64,000 bases of DNA, taken from NCBI RefSeq assembly GCF_000960475.2, contig NZ_JZDQ02000005.1:62001-126000 (forward strand). Reading direction: 5' to 3'. The DNA comes from Nocardioides luteus. GTDB taxonomy: Bacteria > Actinomycetota > Actinomycetes > Propionibacteriales > Nocardioidaceae. How positions within the stretch are numbered: the stretch's first letter is position 1; each line of letters opens with the position of its first letter. Of the stretch, positions 24,970 through 32,478 are shown piece by piece. The position numbers and the translations under genes were made by a program. Under the pieces are notes generated by a model. The model worked only from the letters and a program-made list of their open reading frames with translations. It searched no databases and was not told the origin of the DNA.

Positions 24970-25358
24970 GGGGCGACCTCGATTCTTCCGGTGAACACGC
25001 GGCTCGTGCCGCACGTTGTCTCGGAATGGTGACTGCCGTCACACCGGCTGGACAGCGCTCGGCGAGGGAAACGCCCGTCGCCATCACCCCATGCGGAAAG
25101 CGCCCAGGATTTGGCGATCCGGGCGCCCGCCACCCGGTGAGAACGCGCCTGTATCGCCACCTCCGGGCCGTTCTCGCCGTCGTGTCAGCCGGTATTCGGC
25201 GGGGATTCCGACGGGTGTGGAACGGCGGCGCTCGATGACGGTGTGACGCTCGACACAGGTATCGACGGGCCCTTCACTGAAGCGATCCCGGGGCGGCAGA
25301 CCGCTGCTGACCCGGTCGGCACAGCCATCACGCCGAAATCGCATCAGGAGGACACCGC
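24970..25358 (+). promoter_or_regulatory. Leader/promoter region of the monooxygenase operon
   Basis: About 390 bp without a credible gene precede the first gene of the CuMMO operon. It contains a CRP/GlxR-like site (25028-25043), a GTCTC half-site at 25018-25022 resembling the palindromes at 35744 and 38871, and GTGTGACGCTCGACAC at about 25240. A strong AGGAGGA leads the ATG at 25359. I cannot place a -10/-35 pair with confidence and see no sigma-54 GG-N10-GC element. Confidence 0.45.
25028..25043. promoter_or_regulatory. CRP/GlxR-like site upstream of the CuMMO operon
   Basis: GGTGACTGCCGTCACA differs from TGTGA-N6-TCACA at one position only. It lies about 315 bp before the operon start. 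A perfect copy of the same motif sits in the regulator promoter at 35751, which supports catabolite control of hydrocarbon oxidation as an inference. Confidence 0.45.
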
Positions 25359-26372
25359 ATGATCACCAGGGACGGCAAGAACTACTTCATCGTCGACGGC
25401 CACATCCACATCTGGGATGGGTCGGACGAGAACTGCCTGAACGACTATGGCAAGGGCTGGACCCAGTGCTTCTTCGACTACCACAACGGCCTCTCCCCGG
25501 AGGAGGAGAAGTGGTCGAAGGAGCGCTTCGCGAAGATCGAGAAGGCCGACGTCGTCAAGGACGTGCTCGACAACGGCGGTGTCGACGTCGCCATCTTCAA
25601 CCCGACCGTCCTGAGCGCGTTCTACAAGACCGGATTCCGCCGCGAGAAGGAGGCGCTGGAGCTGGTGGAGGAGAACCCGGGCAGGTTCATCCTCAACACC
25701 TCCTGGGATCCGCGCTTCGGTGAGGAAGGCCTCGAGCTGCTCGAGAAGGAGGCCTCCGAGCGCAAGATCCAGGGCGTCAAGCTCTACACCGCGGAGTGGC
25801 AGGGCGACTCCCGTGGCTACTCGCTCACCGACCCGATGGCCTACCGCTACCTGGAGAAGTCCCAAGAGCTCGGTATCAAGAACATCCACATCCACAAGGG
25901 CCCCACGGTCTGGCCGCTCGACCGGGACGCCTTCGACGTCCACGACGTCGACCACGTGGCCACCGACTTCCAGGACCTCAACTTCATCGTCGAGCACATC
26001 GGACTGCCGAGGCTCGAGGACTTCTGCTGGATCGCCACCCAGGAGCGCAACGTCTACGCCGGCATGGCCGTCGCGATGCCGTTCGTCCACGCCAAGCCCC
26101 GCTACTTCGAGCAGATCATGGGCGAGCTCCTCTACTGGCTCGGCGAGGACAAGATCTGCTTCGGCAGCGACTACGCGATCTGGACCCCGCGCTGGCTGGT
26201 CGAGAGGTTCCTCGACTTCCAGTTCTCCGAGGGCAGCGAGTACGACGCCATCACCGACGACCAGAAGGCCAAGGTCCTCGGCCTCAATGCCGCGCGTCTG
26301 TACGACATCGAGGTCCCGGAGGGCGTCGTCGGCGGCGCAGAGGTGGATGCCCTCGTCGAGGTCGTGGCTTGA
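25359..26372 (+). CDS. Amidohydrolase_2-family protein of monooxygenase clusters
   Basis: A 337-aa TIM-barrel metal-dependent hydrolase: VDGHIHIWDG at the N-terminus, IHIHKGP mid-protein, FIVEHIGLPR, and CFGSDYAIWTPRW with the strand-8 Asp. This specific form (DGHIHIWDGS...NCLNDYGKGW) is, to my recollection, the amidohydrolase that follows mimABCD/prmABCD propane monooxygenase genes in mycobacteria and rhodococci, where it is needed for or associated with active enzyme. Here it opens an operon with DUF59, alcohol dehydrogenase and a copper monooxygenase. Its true reaction is unknown; a maturation role is possible. Confidence 0.85.
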   Translation: MITRDGKNYFIVDGHIHIWDGSDENCLNDYGKGWTQCFFDYHNGLSPEEEKWSKERFAKIEKADVVKDVLDNGGVDVAIFNPTVLSAFYKTGFRREKEALELVEENPGRFILNTSWDPRFGEEGLELLEKEASERKIQGVKLYTAEWQGDSRGYSLTDPMAYRYLEKSQELGIKNIHIHKGPTVWPLDRDAFDVHDVDHVATDFQDLNFIVEHIGLPRLEDFCWIATQERNVYAGMAVAMPFVHAKPRYFEQIMGELLYWLGEDKICFGSDYAIWTPRWLVERFLDFQFSEGSEYDAITDDQKAKVLGLNAARLYDIEVPEGVVGGAEVDALVEVVA

Positions 26373-27079
26373 TGTCGACCGCATCCGACGTCCTCGCGGC
26401 GCTGGAGGAGGTGCACGACCCGGAGGTCGACCGCTCGGTGACGGACATGGGATTCATCCGGTCCGTCACCGAGGACGGCGGAGCCGTGCGCATCGTCATG
26501 CAGCTGCCGACGTACTTCTGTGCGCCGAACTTCACCTGGCTGATGGTGGACGACGTACGTCAGGCGGCCGAGCGCGTCGTCGGGAAGGGCGCCGTCTCTG
26601 TCTCCGTCGAGGACCACTTCGAGTCGGAGCGGATCCAGTCCGGCGTGCAGAGCAGGGGTGGGTTCATGACCGCATTCCCCAGTGAGGCCGAGGGGAACCT
26701 CGAGGACCTGCGCGACCACTTCCGGCGCAAGACCCTGCTGATCCGTCAGGAGCAGGTCTGTCGCCAGCTGGAGGAGGTCGGCGTCGACGCCGAGAGTCTC
26801 GTCGATCTCGTGCTGGGAGACGTGATCCGCCTCGACCCTCCCGCTCTCGGGAAGTACCTGACCACGCGAGAGGAGCTCGGGGTCGGCAGTCGCCACGACG
26901 ATCCCTTCCTCATCGCCGCCGATGGCCGTCCGGTGGGTCCGGAGCAGGTCCGGGCCCATCGGCGGTCTGCCCGCGTGATGGCCGTGTCCTTCGAGGGCAA
27001 CGGTCATCTCTGCAAGGCGCTGCTCGCGGAGCGCTACCCCGCACAGCTCACCACCGTCGACGAAGGAGAAGTGGCATGA
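26372..27079 (+). CDS. DUF59 / MIP18-family metal-cluster assembly protein
   Basis: A 235-aa protein whose first ~100 residues are a DUF59 domain (ALEEVHDPEVDRSVTDMGFI...; TYFCAPNF with the family Cys). The remainder is a helical extension specific to this gene type (FRRKTLLIRQEQVCRQLEEVG). DUF59 proteins help insert or mature metal centres. The same amidohydrolase-DUF59-ADH order occurs next to soluble di-iron monooxygenases. It is coupled at both ends (TGATG with the amidohydrolase, ATGA with the dehydrogenase). Confidence 0.83.
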   Translation: MSTASDVLAALEEVHDPEVDRSVTDMGFIRSVTEDGGAVRIVMQLPTYFCAPNFTWLMVDDVRQAAERVVGKGAVSVSVEDHFESERIQSGVQSRGGFMTAFPSEAEGNLEDLRDHFRRKTLLIRQEQVCRQLEEVGVDAESLVDLVLGDVIRLDPPALGKYLTTREELGVGSRHDDPFLIAADGRPVGPEQVRAHRRSARVMAVSFEGNGHLCKALLAERYPAQLTTVDEGEVA

Positions 27080-28113
27080 AGGCCGCGCGGCTCTACACCT
27101 ATGACTCGAAGCTGGTCATCGAGGACGTGCCGAAACCCCGGATCACCGGGCCGCACGACGTGGTGATCAAGGTCGGCGCCGCAGGCGTGTGCCGGACCGA
27201 CCTCCACGTGATCGAGAAGGTCTGGAAGGACACGCTCGACACCGAAGGCACCCTCCTCCCGTTCATCCTCGGCCACGAGAACGCGGGCTGGGTCGACGAG
27301 GTCGGTTCCGCGGTCACCACGGTGGCTCCGGGTGACACCGTGATCCTGCACCCGCACATCACCTGTGGCGTCTGCGCCGGGTGTAGGCGCGGCGAGGACA
27401 TGTACTGCGAGACGGCCGGATTCCCGGGGCTTGCCATGGACGGCGGGTACGCCGAGTACATGCTCACCAACGAGCGCGCCTGCATCAAGCTCGATCCGAG
27501 CCTGCAGCCGGTCGACGTCGCCCCGCTCGCGGATGCCGGCATCACGGCGTACCGGGCGGTGAAGAAGGCCGTGCCCCGGCTGCAGGCCGGGACGAAGACC
27601 GTGGTGATCGGTGCCGGCGGTCTGGGGCACATCGCGATCCAGTCGCTCAAGGCGCTCAGCCCGACCGAGATCGTGGTCGTCGACACGAACCCGGACGCCC
27701 TCGAGCTCGCGAGACAGATCGGTGCGGACATCACGGTCGACGCGAGCGAGGGCGACGTCGTCGAAGCGGTCAAGGACCTCGCCGGCGGAGACGGAGTCGA
27801 GGCTGTCATCGACTTCGTCGCCGAGCACGGCACCACCGACCAGGGCCCGAACATGCTCCGCCAGGGCGGGACCTACTACGTCGTCGGCTACGGCGGCAAC
27901 GTCAACGTGCCGGCACTCCAGGTCATCTTCAGCGAGATCAGCGTCGTCGGCAGCCTGGTCGGCAACTACACCGAGCTCTCCGAGCTGATGGAGCTGGCGG
28001 CAGCCAAGAAGGTCACCCTCCACTCCCAGATCTACTCCCTCGACGACGCCAACGTCGCGCTCGACGACCTGCACCACGGACGGGTGCGCGGTCGGGCCGT
28101 CCTCATTCCCTGA
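27076..28113 (+). CDS. Zinc-dependent NAD(P) alcohol dehydrogenase
   Basis: A 345-aa medium-chain dehydrogenase. Catalytic zinc ligands appear as CRTDLH and GHENAGWV, the structural zinc loop as CGVCAGCRRGEDMYC, and the Rossmann motif as GAGGLGHIA. It most likely oxidises the primary or secondary alcohol made by the monooxygenase encoded directly downstream, the usual second step of gaseous alkane use. It overlaps the DUF59 gene by ATGA and is 35 bp before bmoC. Confidence 0.92.
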   Translation: MKAARLYTYDSKLVIEDVPKPRITGPHDVVIKVGAAGVCRTDLHVIEKVWKDTLDTEGTLLPFILGHENAGWVDEVGSAVTTVAPGDTVILHPHITCGVCAGCRRGEDMYCETAGFPGLAMDGGYAEYMLTNERACIKLDPSLQPVDVAPLADAGITAYRAVKKAVPRLQAGTKTVVIGAGGLGHIAIQSLKALSPTEIVVVDTNPDALELARQIGADITVDASEGDVVEAVKDLAGGDGVEAVIDFVAEHGTTDQGPNMLRQGGTYYVVGYGGNVNVPALQVIFSEISVVGSLVGNYTELSELMELAAAKKVTLHSQIYSLDDANVALDDLHHGRVRGRAVLIP

Positions 28114-28148
28114 CCCGGACCTCCGCACGACAAACGGAAGGAAAAACC

Positions 28149-29012
28149 ATGTCCACAACCATCACCCCGGAATCCCGGGAGGACACTCGCGGGGACTCGT
28201 CCGGCGAGTTCCCCAAGGGCCGCGGCCCGATCGACTGGAACGGCGGCTGGCGCTGGATGTTCATCGGGAGCTTCCTGCTCGCCGGATCATTCATCGGTCT
28301 GCGGATCTACCAGCAGAAGTTCGCCTGGTACAAGGAGTACGGCCTGGACGCGGCGAGCGATGGCTTCCGGACGTACTGGTTCAACCTCTTTCTCGGCGAG
28401 CTGGTCGTCGTCACGATCGTGACGCTCGCCTGGTGGGGATGGTTGATCAAGTCGGGCCAGAACCTGGCCGCCAAGGCTGAGGCCAAGCCGATCAGCAAGG
28501 CCGAGGAAGTACGCCGCATCGCCGTCTTCTGGGGCCTGATCGGCGCCACGTCGCTGACGCTCTACTTCATGGCGAGCTTCTTCCCGAACCAGGACGGCGT
28601 CTGGCACCAGACGGCCGTTCGCGACACCGCGCTCACCCCCAGCCACATCGTGATGTTCTTCTGGGCGTTCCCGCTCGGCATCACGATGACGGTGGGCACG
28701 TATCTCTACGGACGTACCCGCCTGCCGAAGGTCTACTCGCCGGACAAGGGTTTCCCCTGGTCCTTCTTCCTCCTCATCGCCGCCTCGGTCACCGAGATGA
28801 TGCAGGTCGCGATGAACGAGTGGGGCCACAGCCTCTGGATCACCGAGGAGATCTTCGCCGCTCCGTTCCACTGGCCGTTCGTGACGTACGGCTGGCTGGC
28901 ATCCGGGATCTTCGCCCTCTGGGCCGAGTCCCTGGGTCGACTGCTCCAGATCGAGGACGAGATCGAAGAGGAACGACAAGCCGTGACGACCTCGGATCCC
29001 GCGATCGCCTGA
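28149..29012 (+). CDS. bmoC: Copper membrane monooxygenase subunit C (AmoC/PmoC/BmoC family)
   Basis: A 287-aa polytopic protein of the CuMMO C subunit. Both metal sites assigned to PmoC are present with identical spacing: D149, H153 and H166 (DGVWHQTAVRD...TPSH), matching the CuC ligands, and N223, H227, H241 (NEWGHSLWITEEIFAAPFHW), matching the CuD ligands. The N-terminal ~30 residues are charged. Gene order C-A-B is standard for the family. The sequence type fits the short-chain alkane (butane) enzymes of Nocardioides/Mycobacterium rather than methanotrophs, by recollection. It follows GGAAGGA. Confidence 0.93.
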   Translation: MSTTITPESREDTRGDSSGEFPKGRGPIDWNGGWRWMFIGSFLLAGSFIGLRIYQQKFAWYKEYGLDAASDGFRTYWFNLFLGELVVVTIVTLAWWGWLIKSGQNLAAKAEAKPISKAEEVRRIAVFWGLIGATSLTLYFMASFFPNQDGVWHQTAVRDTALTPSHIVMFFWAFPLGITMTVGTYLYGRTRLPKVYSPDKGFPWSFFLLIAASVTEMMQVAMNEWGHSLWITEEIFAAPFHWPFVTYGWLASGIFALWAESLGRLLQIEDEIEEERQAVTTSDPAIA

Positions 29013-29050
29013 CCAGTGGACCGTTCACATCCCCAAACCAAGGAGCCCTC

Positions 29051-29836
29051 ATGAGTGCCACAGCTTTGGCGCCGGAGTCAGAGGAGCGTACGCAGGCACT
29101 GCGGAAGCTGCTCAACCGCCGTTACACCTTCATCGACCGTAAGTGGGACATCGTCTTCTGGGTCACGGCAGCCTTCGTGGTCGCCGCCGCAGCCGACATC
29201 ACCAAGCTCCTGTTCGCAGGGGACTGGGACTTCTGGACGGACTGGAAGGACCGTCAGTGGTGGCCGATGGTGACCCCGTTCGCGGTCATCATCATCCCCT
29301 CGGCCCTGCAGTACATCCAGTGGCTCGCCTGGCGCATGCCGACAGGTGCCGTCTACACCGCCATCAGCATGACGATCGCGTCCTGGATCGGCCGCATCTT
29401 CAACTGGGACATGTTCGGCGGCTTCCCGCTGGCCTTCGTGTGGCCGGTGATGATCCTGGCCGCCGCCATCTGGCTGGACTGGGTCCTGTTGAAGACGAAG
29501 AGCTTCGTGCTGACCTCGCTGGTCGGAGCGTTCGGTTTCGCGCTGATCCTCTGGTTCACGAACTACACGGTGCTCGCGCCCTACCTGCAACCGATCGACT
29601 GGATGGGTCTGCACGTCACCGTCGCCGACGTCCAGGGCATCGAGTACGTCCGTGGTCAGACACCGGAATACCTCCGCATGATCGAGCACGGGTCGCTCCG
29701 CACCTTCCTCGGCGAGACCCAGTACGTCTCGCTGGCCTTCGGAGCCACCCTCGCCGTCGCCGGCTACTGGGTCGGCCAGGCCATCGGTCGCGGACTTGCC
29801 ATCTGGCCCATCGGCCGCTTCATCAAGCGGTTCTGA
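29051..29836 (+). CDS. bmoA: Copper membrane monooxygenase subunit A (AmoA/PmoA/BmoA family)
   Basis: A 261-aa membrane protein with about seven spans. The conserved stretch WDFWTDWKDRQWWPMVTPF matches the amoA/pmoA primer region (GDWDFWTDWKDR). Further hallmarks are FNWDMFGGFPLAFVWP, TNYTVLAPYLQPIDW and YVRGQTPEYLRMIEHGSLRTF. ATG at 29051 has AGGAG upstream. In the family it forms the membrane core between B and C. Standard environmental pmoA/amoA primers might miss or misclassify this lineage. Confidence 0.95.
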   Translation: MSATALAPESEERTQALRKLLNRRYTFIDRKWDIVFWVTAAFVVAAAADITKLLFAGDWDFWTDWKDRQWWPMVTPFAVIIIPSALQYIQWLAWRMPTGAVYTAISMTIASWIGRIFNWDMFGGFPLAFVWPVMILAAAIWLDWVLLKTKSFVLTSLVGAFGFALILWFTNYTVLAPYLQPIDWMGLHVTVADVQGIEYVRGQTPEYLRMIEHGSLRTFLGETQYVSLAFGATLAVAGYWVGQAIGRGLAIWPIGRFIKRF

Positions 29837-29848
29837 GAGGAGTACGAC

Positions 29849-31069
29849 ATGCGTAGCAAACTGAAGTACATCGGGGCGGTGATGGCCGCTGCCATCGCTG
29901 TGGTGCTCGCTCTGCCGCCGGCGCCGGCTTCGGCCCACGGGGAGACGGCCCAGGAGGCGTTCCTCCGGATGGGCACGGTCGCCTTCTGGGACGTGAAGTA
30001 CTCCGCGGAGGAGGTCGCCCAGGGCGAGGAGCTCACCATCACGGGGACGGCGAAGATCCTCGAGACCTACCCTGAGCAGCTTGCGGAGCCGAAGCTCGGC
30101 TTCATCGGCGTGATCGCTCCTGGCCCGACCGTCGTCATCAAGGAACGCACCATCAACGGCGCTCCGGCGCCGATGGCGATCGAGATCGAGAAGGGCGGGG
30201 TCTATCAGTTCAAGATGGTGCTCCAGGGGCGGCGGGTCGGTCACTGGCACATCCATCCCATCTTCGGGATCCATGGCGCGGGTTCGCTCATCGGGCCGGG
30301 ACAGTACGTCGACGTGACCGAGTCCGCCGGCGGCTTCACCAACGACGTCAAGCTGCTGAGTGGGAAGACGGCCGACCTCGAGAACATCGGCATGGGCGGT
30401 GTCACCTTCTGGAACGTCATCTGGCTGGTGATCGGCTTCGCCTGGTTGCTCTACTGGATCGTCCCGAAGCCGACCGTGACGCGTCTGCCCGTGACGAGCC
30501 AGATTCCGCTGAACACCGACGGTGGTGCGTACGGGCTGATCACGAAGAAGGACCACCGCGTCATGAACGTCATGATGGGCGCGACCATCGCCCTGGTGGT
30601 GGGAGGCATGCTGTGGCAGGCGCAGGCCTATCCGGACAAGATGCCGCAGCAGGTGCTCCACTTCGCGCCGGAGGACGCGGTGGTCGACGCCAAGTTCGTC
30701 ACGGCGGACGCCTCCGAGGCCGCGTTCGACCCGGCGACGGACACCGTGACGGCCAAGGTCACCGTGCAGAACACGGGAAGCTCGCCGGCCTCTGTCGAGT
30801 CGTTCACGACGAGCACGCTCACCTTCCCGGTGGCTGAGAAGGGGAGTGCGGAGCGGTCCGTCCAGATCTCCCCGGCGACGCCGATCGCCCCGGGCGAGAC
30901 GCGGGAGCTGACGATGAGCATGACGGACGCGGTGTGGGCCAAGGAGCGGCTCATGCCGGTCGGCGAGTCGCGCATGCAGCTCACCGGTGTGCTGCGGCTC
31001 CAGGACGAGGCCGGCCACGAGAACTTCGTGACCATCCAGAGCTTCGTCACTCCGTCGGCCATGGCCTGA
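29849..31069 (+). CDS. bmoB: Copper membrane monooxygenase subunit B (AmoB/PmoB/BmoB family)
   Basis: A 406-aa secreted/anchored subunit. The signal peptide ends ALPPAPASA and cleavage would leave H30 as the mature N-terminus. H30, H134 and H136 (GHWHIHPIF) equal H33, H137 and H139 of methanotroph PmoB with a constant offset of three, so the CuB site is intact. The bis-His pair (H48/H72 in Methylococcus) is absent. Two membrane helices (about 190-212 and 240-258) split two cupredoxin-like domains. It lies 12 bp after bmoA and precedes a strong hairpin. Confidence 0.95.
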   Translation: MRSKLKYIGAVMAAAIAVVLALPPAPASAHGETAQEAFLRMGTVAFWDVKYSAEEVAQGEELTITGTAKILETYPEQLAEPKLGFIGVIAPGPTVVIKERTINGAPAPMAIEIEKGGVYQFKMVLQGRRVGHWHIHPIFGIHGAGSLIGPGQYVDVTESAGGFTNDVKLLSGKTADLENIGMGGVTFWNVIWLVIGFAWLLYWIVPKPTVTRLPVTSQIPLNTDGGAYGLITKKDHRVMNVMMGATIALVVGGMLWQAQAYPDKMPQQVLHFAPEDAVVDAKFVTADASEAAFDPATDTVTAKVTVQNTGSSPASVESFTTSTLTFPVAEKGSAERSVQISPATPIAPGETRELTMSMTDAVWAKERLMPVGESRMQLTGVLRLQDEAGHENFVTIQSFVTPSAMA

Positions 31070-31081
31070 CGGAACCCATTC

Positions 31082-31117
31082 ACCCGGTGGTGCCGCTCTC
31101 TCTCGGCACCACCGGGT
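31082..31117 (+). terminator. Strong hairpin between bmoB and the accessory genes
   Basis: ACCCGGTGGTGCCG (31082-31095) and CGGCACCACCGGGT (31104-31117) form a perfect 14-bp stem with an 8-nt CT-rich loop, followed by TT. It sits 13 bp after the bmoB stop. It could be a partial terminator or an mRNA-stabilising/processing element that lets bmoCAB accumulate above the downstream genes. Confidence 0.7.
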
Positions 31118-31145
31118 TTCCACCCTTGAACCAGGAGTGCGCATC

Positions 31146-31451
31146 ATGACCATCCCGACGATCCTCCCCATGCATGGGGGAGGCACGAGCTCCATGGACA
31201 TGCTGATCGGGCTCGGTCCCGTCATCCTCGGCGGACTGCTGATCGGCATCTTCGTGCTGATGCTCTCGATCGACATGTCCGGCACCTCGAACCGGCGCTA
31301 TCAGTCGGGTTACCGCGATGAGCGTCCGACGGGTGCGCGGCTGCTCTTCAGCGGCAAGTACTTCGAGCTCGAGGAGCTCCTCCGGCGCGACGCCGAGGAG
31401 CCCTCCCGGACCCGGGAGACCGTGCCCGCCGATCAGCCGGAGGGGAAGTGA
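31146..31451 (+). CDS. Small membrane protein of the CuMMO cluster, 101 aa
   Basis: ATG at 31146 is chosen because AGGAG ends nine bases upstream; GTG at 31137 overlaps that site. The N-terminus is extracytoplasmic-like and Met/His/Gly-rich (PMHGGGTSSMDM), followed by one long hydrophobic helix (LIGLGPVILGGLLIGIFVLM) and a charged cytosolic tail (ELEELLRRDAEEPSR). I know no family name. The position directly after bmoB resembles small PmoD/AmoD-like or copper-handling genes of other CuMMO clusters, but it lacks a Cys-rich site. Confidence 0.75.
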   Translation: MTIPTILPMHGGGTSSMDMLIGLGPVILGGLLIGIFVLMLSIDMSGTSNRRYQSGYRDERPTGARLLFSGKYFELEELLRRDAEEPSRTRETVPADQPEGK

Positions 31452-31456
31452 CGAGC

Positions 31457-32044
31457 ATGAGGAACCACGCTCACGTCGACGAGGCGCCGACGGGCTGGCG
31501 GACGTTCGATGCTGCGATCGAGAGAGGAGCGGTCGCCGGGAGTCTGTCGGCCCTGGTCATCATCGCGCTGCTCGCCCTGGCCGGCGCGGTCCAGGGGGTG
31601 GGAGCGGCCACCCCGTTCTACGCGATCGTCTCGATCCTGTCGCCGGGCGCCCTCGAGGTGGCGCAGGCCGCGACAGCAGCCGGCGAGGCCGTGCCCTTCT
31701 TCCAGCAGGAGTTCGTCGGCGGGCTGGGGATCTGTGTGGTCCTGGGCGGCGTGAGCGGAGCGATCTTCTCGCTCGGCACGCGTAACCATCCCGTCACCGG
31801 ACGGGCCCTGTACGCCGTCGCCGCCCTGCACGGCGTCATCCTCATGTGCTTCTTCTACCTGGTCTGCCTCCAGGTCGTCGGGACCGTCGTCGGTGCGCAG
31901 CCGGAGGCCTCCAGCCTGAGCAGCCTCATCGGCTGGCCGTGGATGGTCGGGATCCATGTCGTGCACGGCCTTGTCCTCGCCCTCGTCATCAGCAGCCGCC
32001 TCGTGACCGACGAACGTCGTCTCGGAAGGAACCAACATCCATGA
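31457..32044 (+). CDS. Polytopic membrane protein of the CuMMO cluster, 195 aa
   Basis: Four to five hydrophobic spans (AGSLSALVIIALLALAGAV; GGLGICVVLGGVSGAIF; ALHGVILMCFFYLVCLQVVG; WMVGIHVVHGLVLALVIS) with short loops. No catalytic motif is recognised. It begins six bases after the 101-aa gene and overlaps the cupredoxin-like lipoprotein gene by ATGA. The tight coupling between membrane and cupredoxin genes suggests a shared role in copper delivery or in assembly of the monooxygenase; this is inference. Confidence 0.72.
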   Translation: MRNHAHVDEAPTGWRTFDAAIERGAVAGSLSALVIIALLALAGAVQGVGAATPFYAIVSILSPGALEVAQAATAAGEAVPFFQQEFVGGLGICVVLGGVSGAIFSLGTRNHPVTGRALYAVAALHGVILMCFFYLVCLQVVGTVVGAQPEASSLSSLIGWPWMVGIHVVHGLVLALVISSRLVTDERRLGRNQHP

Positions 32045-32478
32045 TCAGCACACGTCTCGCGCTTGCCCTCGCCACCGTCCTGACCGCCTCGGCCCTCGCA
32101 GCCTGTGGCGTGGAGACCTCCACCGCCGCGGAGGCGGACCACTCCGGGCACGGGTCGACGGAGGCAGCGGCGCCCTCGGCGAGCGCCACGCCCTCGCCGG
32201 CGGACACGCAGCCGACGGGCACGGTCATCCGGATCGAGGTCGTGGACGGGAAGCCGTCCCCGCCGGCGCATCTGGAGCCCGTCGGCCTCGGCGAGCAGGT
32301 GACCCTCGCCGTCACCAGCGACGTCGCGGACGAGCTGCACCTGCACGGCTACGACACGCACCTCGACCTGGCGGCCGGCCAGGAGGGCCGGCTCACCTTC
32401 ACCGCCGACATCCCCGGTCGTTTCGAGGCGGAGCTGGAGGGAGCGGGCGCGCTGCTCGTCGAGATCGAGGTGAAGTGA
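32041..32478 (+). CDS. Cupredoxin-like lipoprotein, 145 aa
   Basis: A lipoprotein with lipobox LAAC (TLALALATVLTASALAACG pattern from residue 5) and a Ser/Ala/Pro-rich linker with DHSGHG. The C-terminal ~85 residues form a cupredoxin-like beta domain (GTVIRIEVVDGKPSPP; ELHLHGYDTHLDLAAGQEG; FEAELEGAGALLVEIEV). Histidines in LHLHGYDTH could bind copper, although the usual type-1 Cys ligand is absent. Such domains often accompany copper enzymes. It is coupled by ATGA to the gene before and TGATG to the gene after. Confidence 0.8.
   Translation: MISTRLALALATVLTASALAACGVETSTAAEADHSGHGSTEAAAPSASATPSPADTQPTGTVIRIEVVDGKPSPPAHLEPVGLGEQVTLAVTSDVADELHLHGYDTHLDLAAGQEGRLTFTADIPGRFEAELEGAGALLVEIEVK

Noticed and set aside
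25015..25358. Sigma-54 (-24/-12) promoter for the CuMMO operon
   Set aside because: An AcoR/MimR-like activator is nearby, but I found no GG-N10-GC element of the right form and the activator lacks GAFTGA; actinobacteria generally lack RpoN.
28149..31069. Assignment as methane or ammonia monooxygenase
   Set aside because: The CuMMO family and copper ligands fit, but the actinobacterial context and adjacent alcohol dehydrogenase argue for a short-chain hydrocarbon enzyme; no hydroxylamine or methanol dehydrogenase genes are present.
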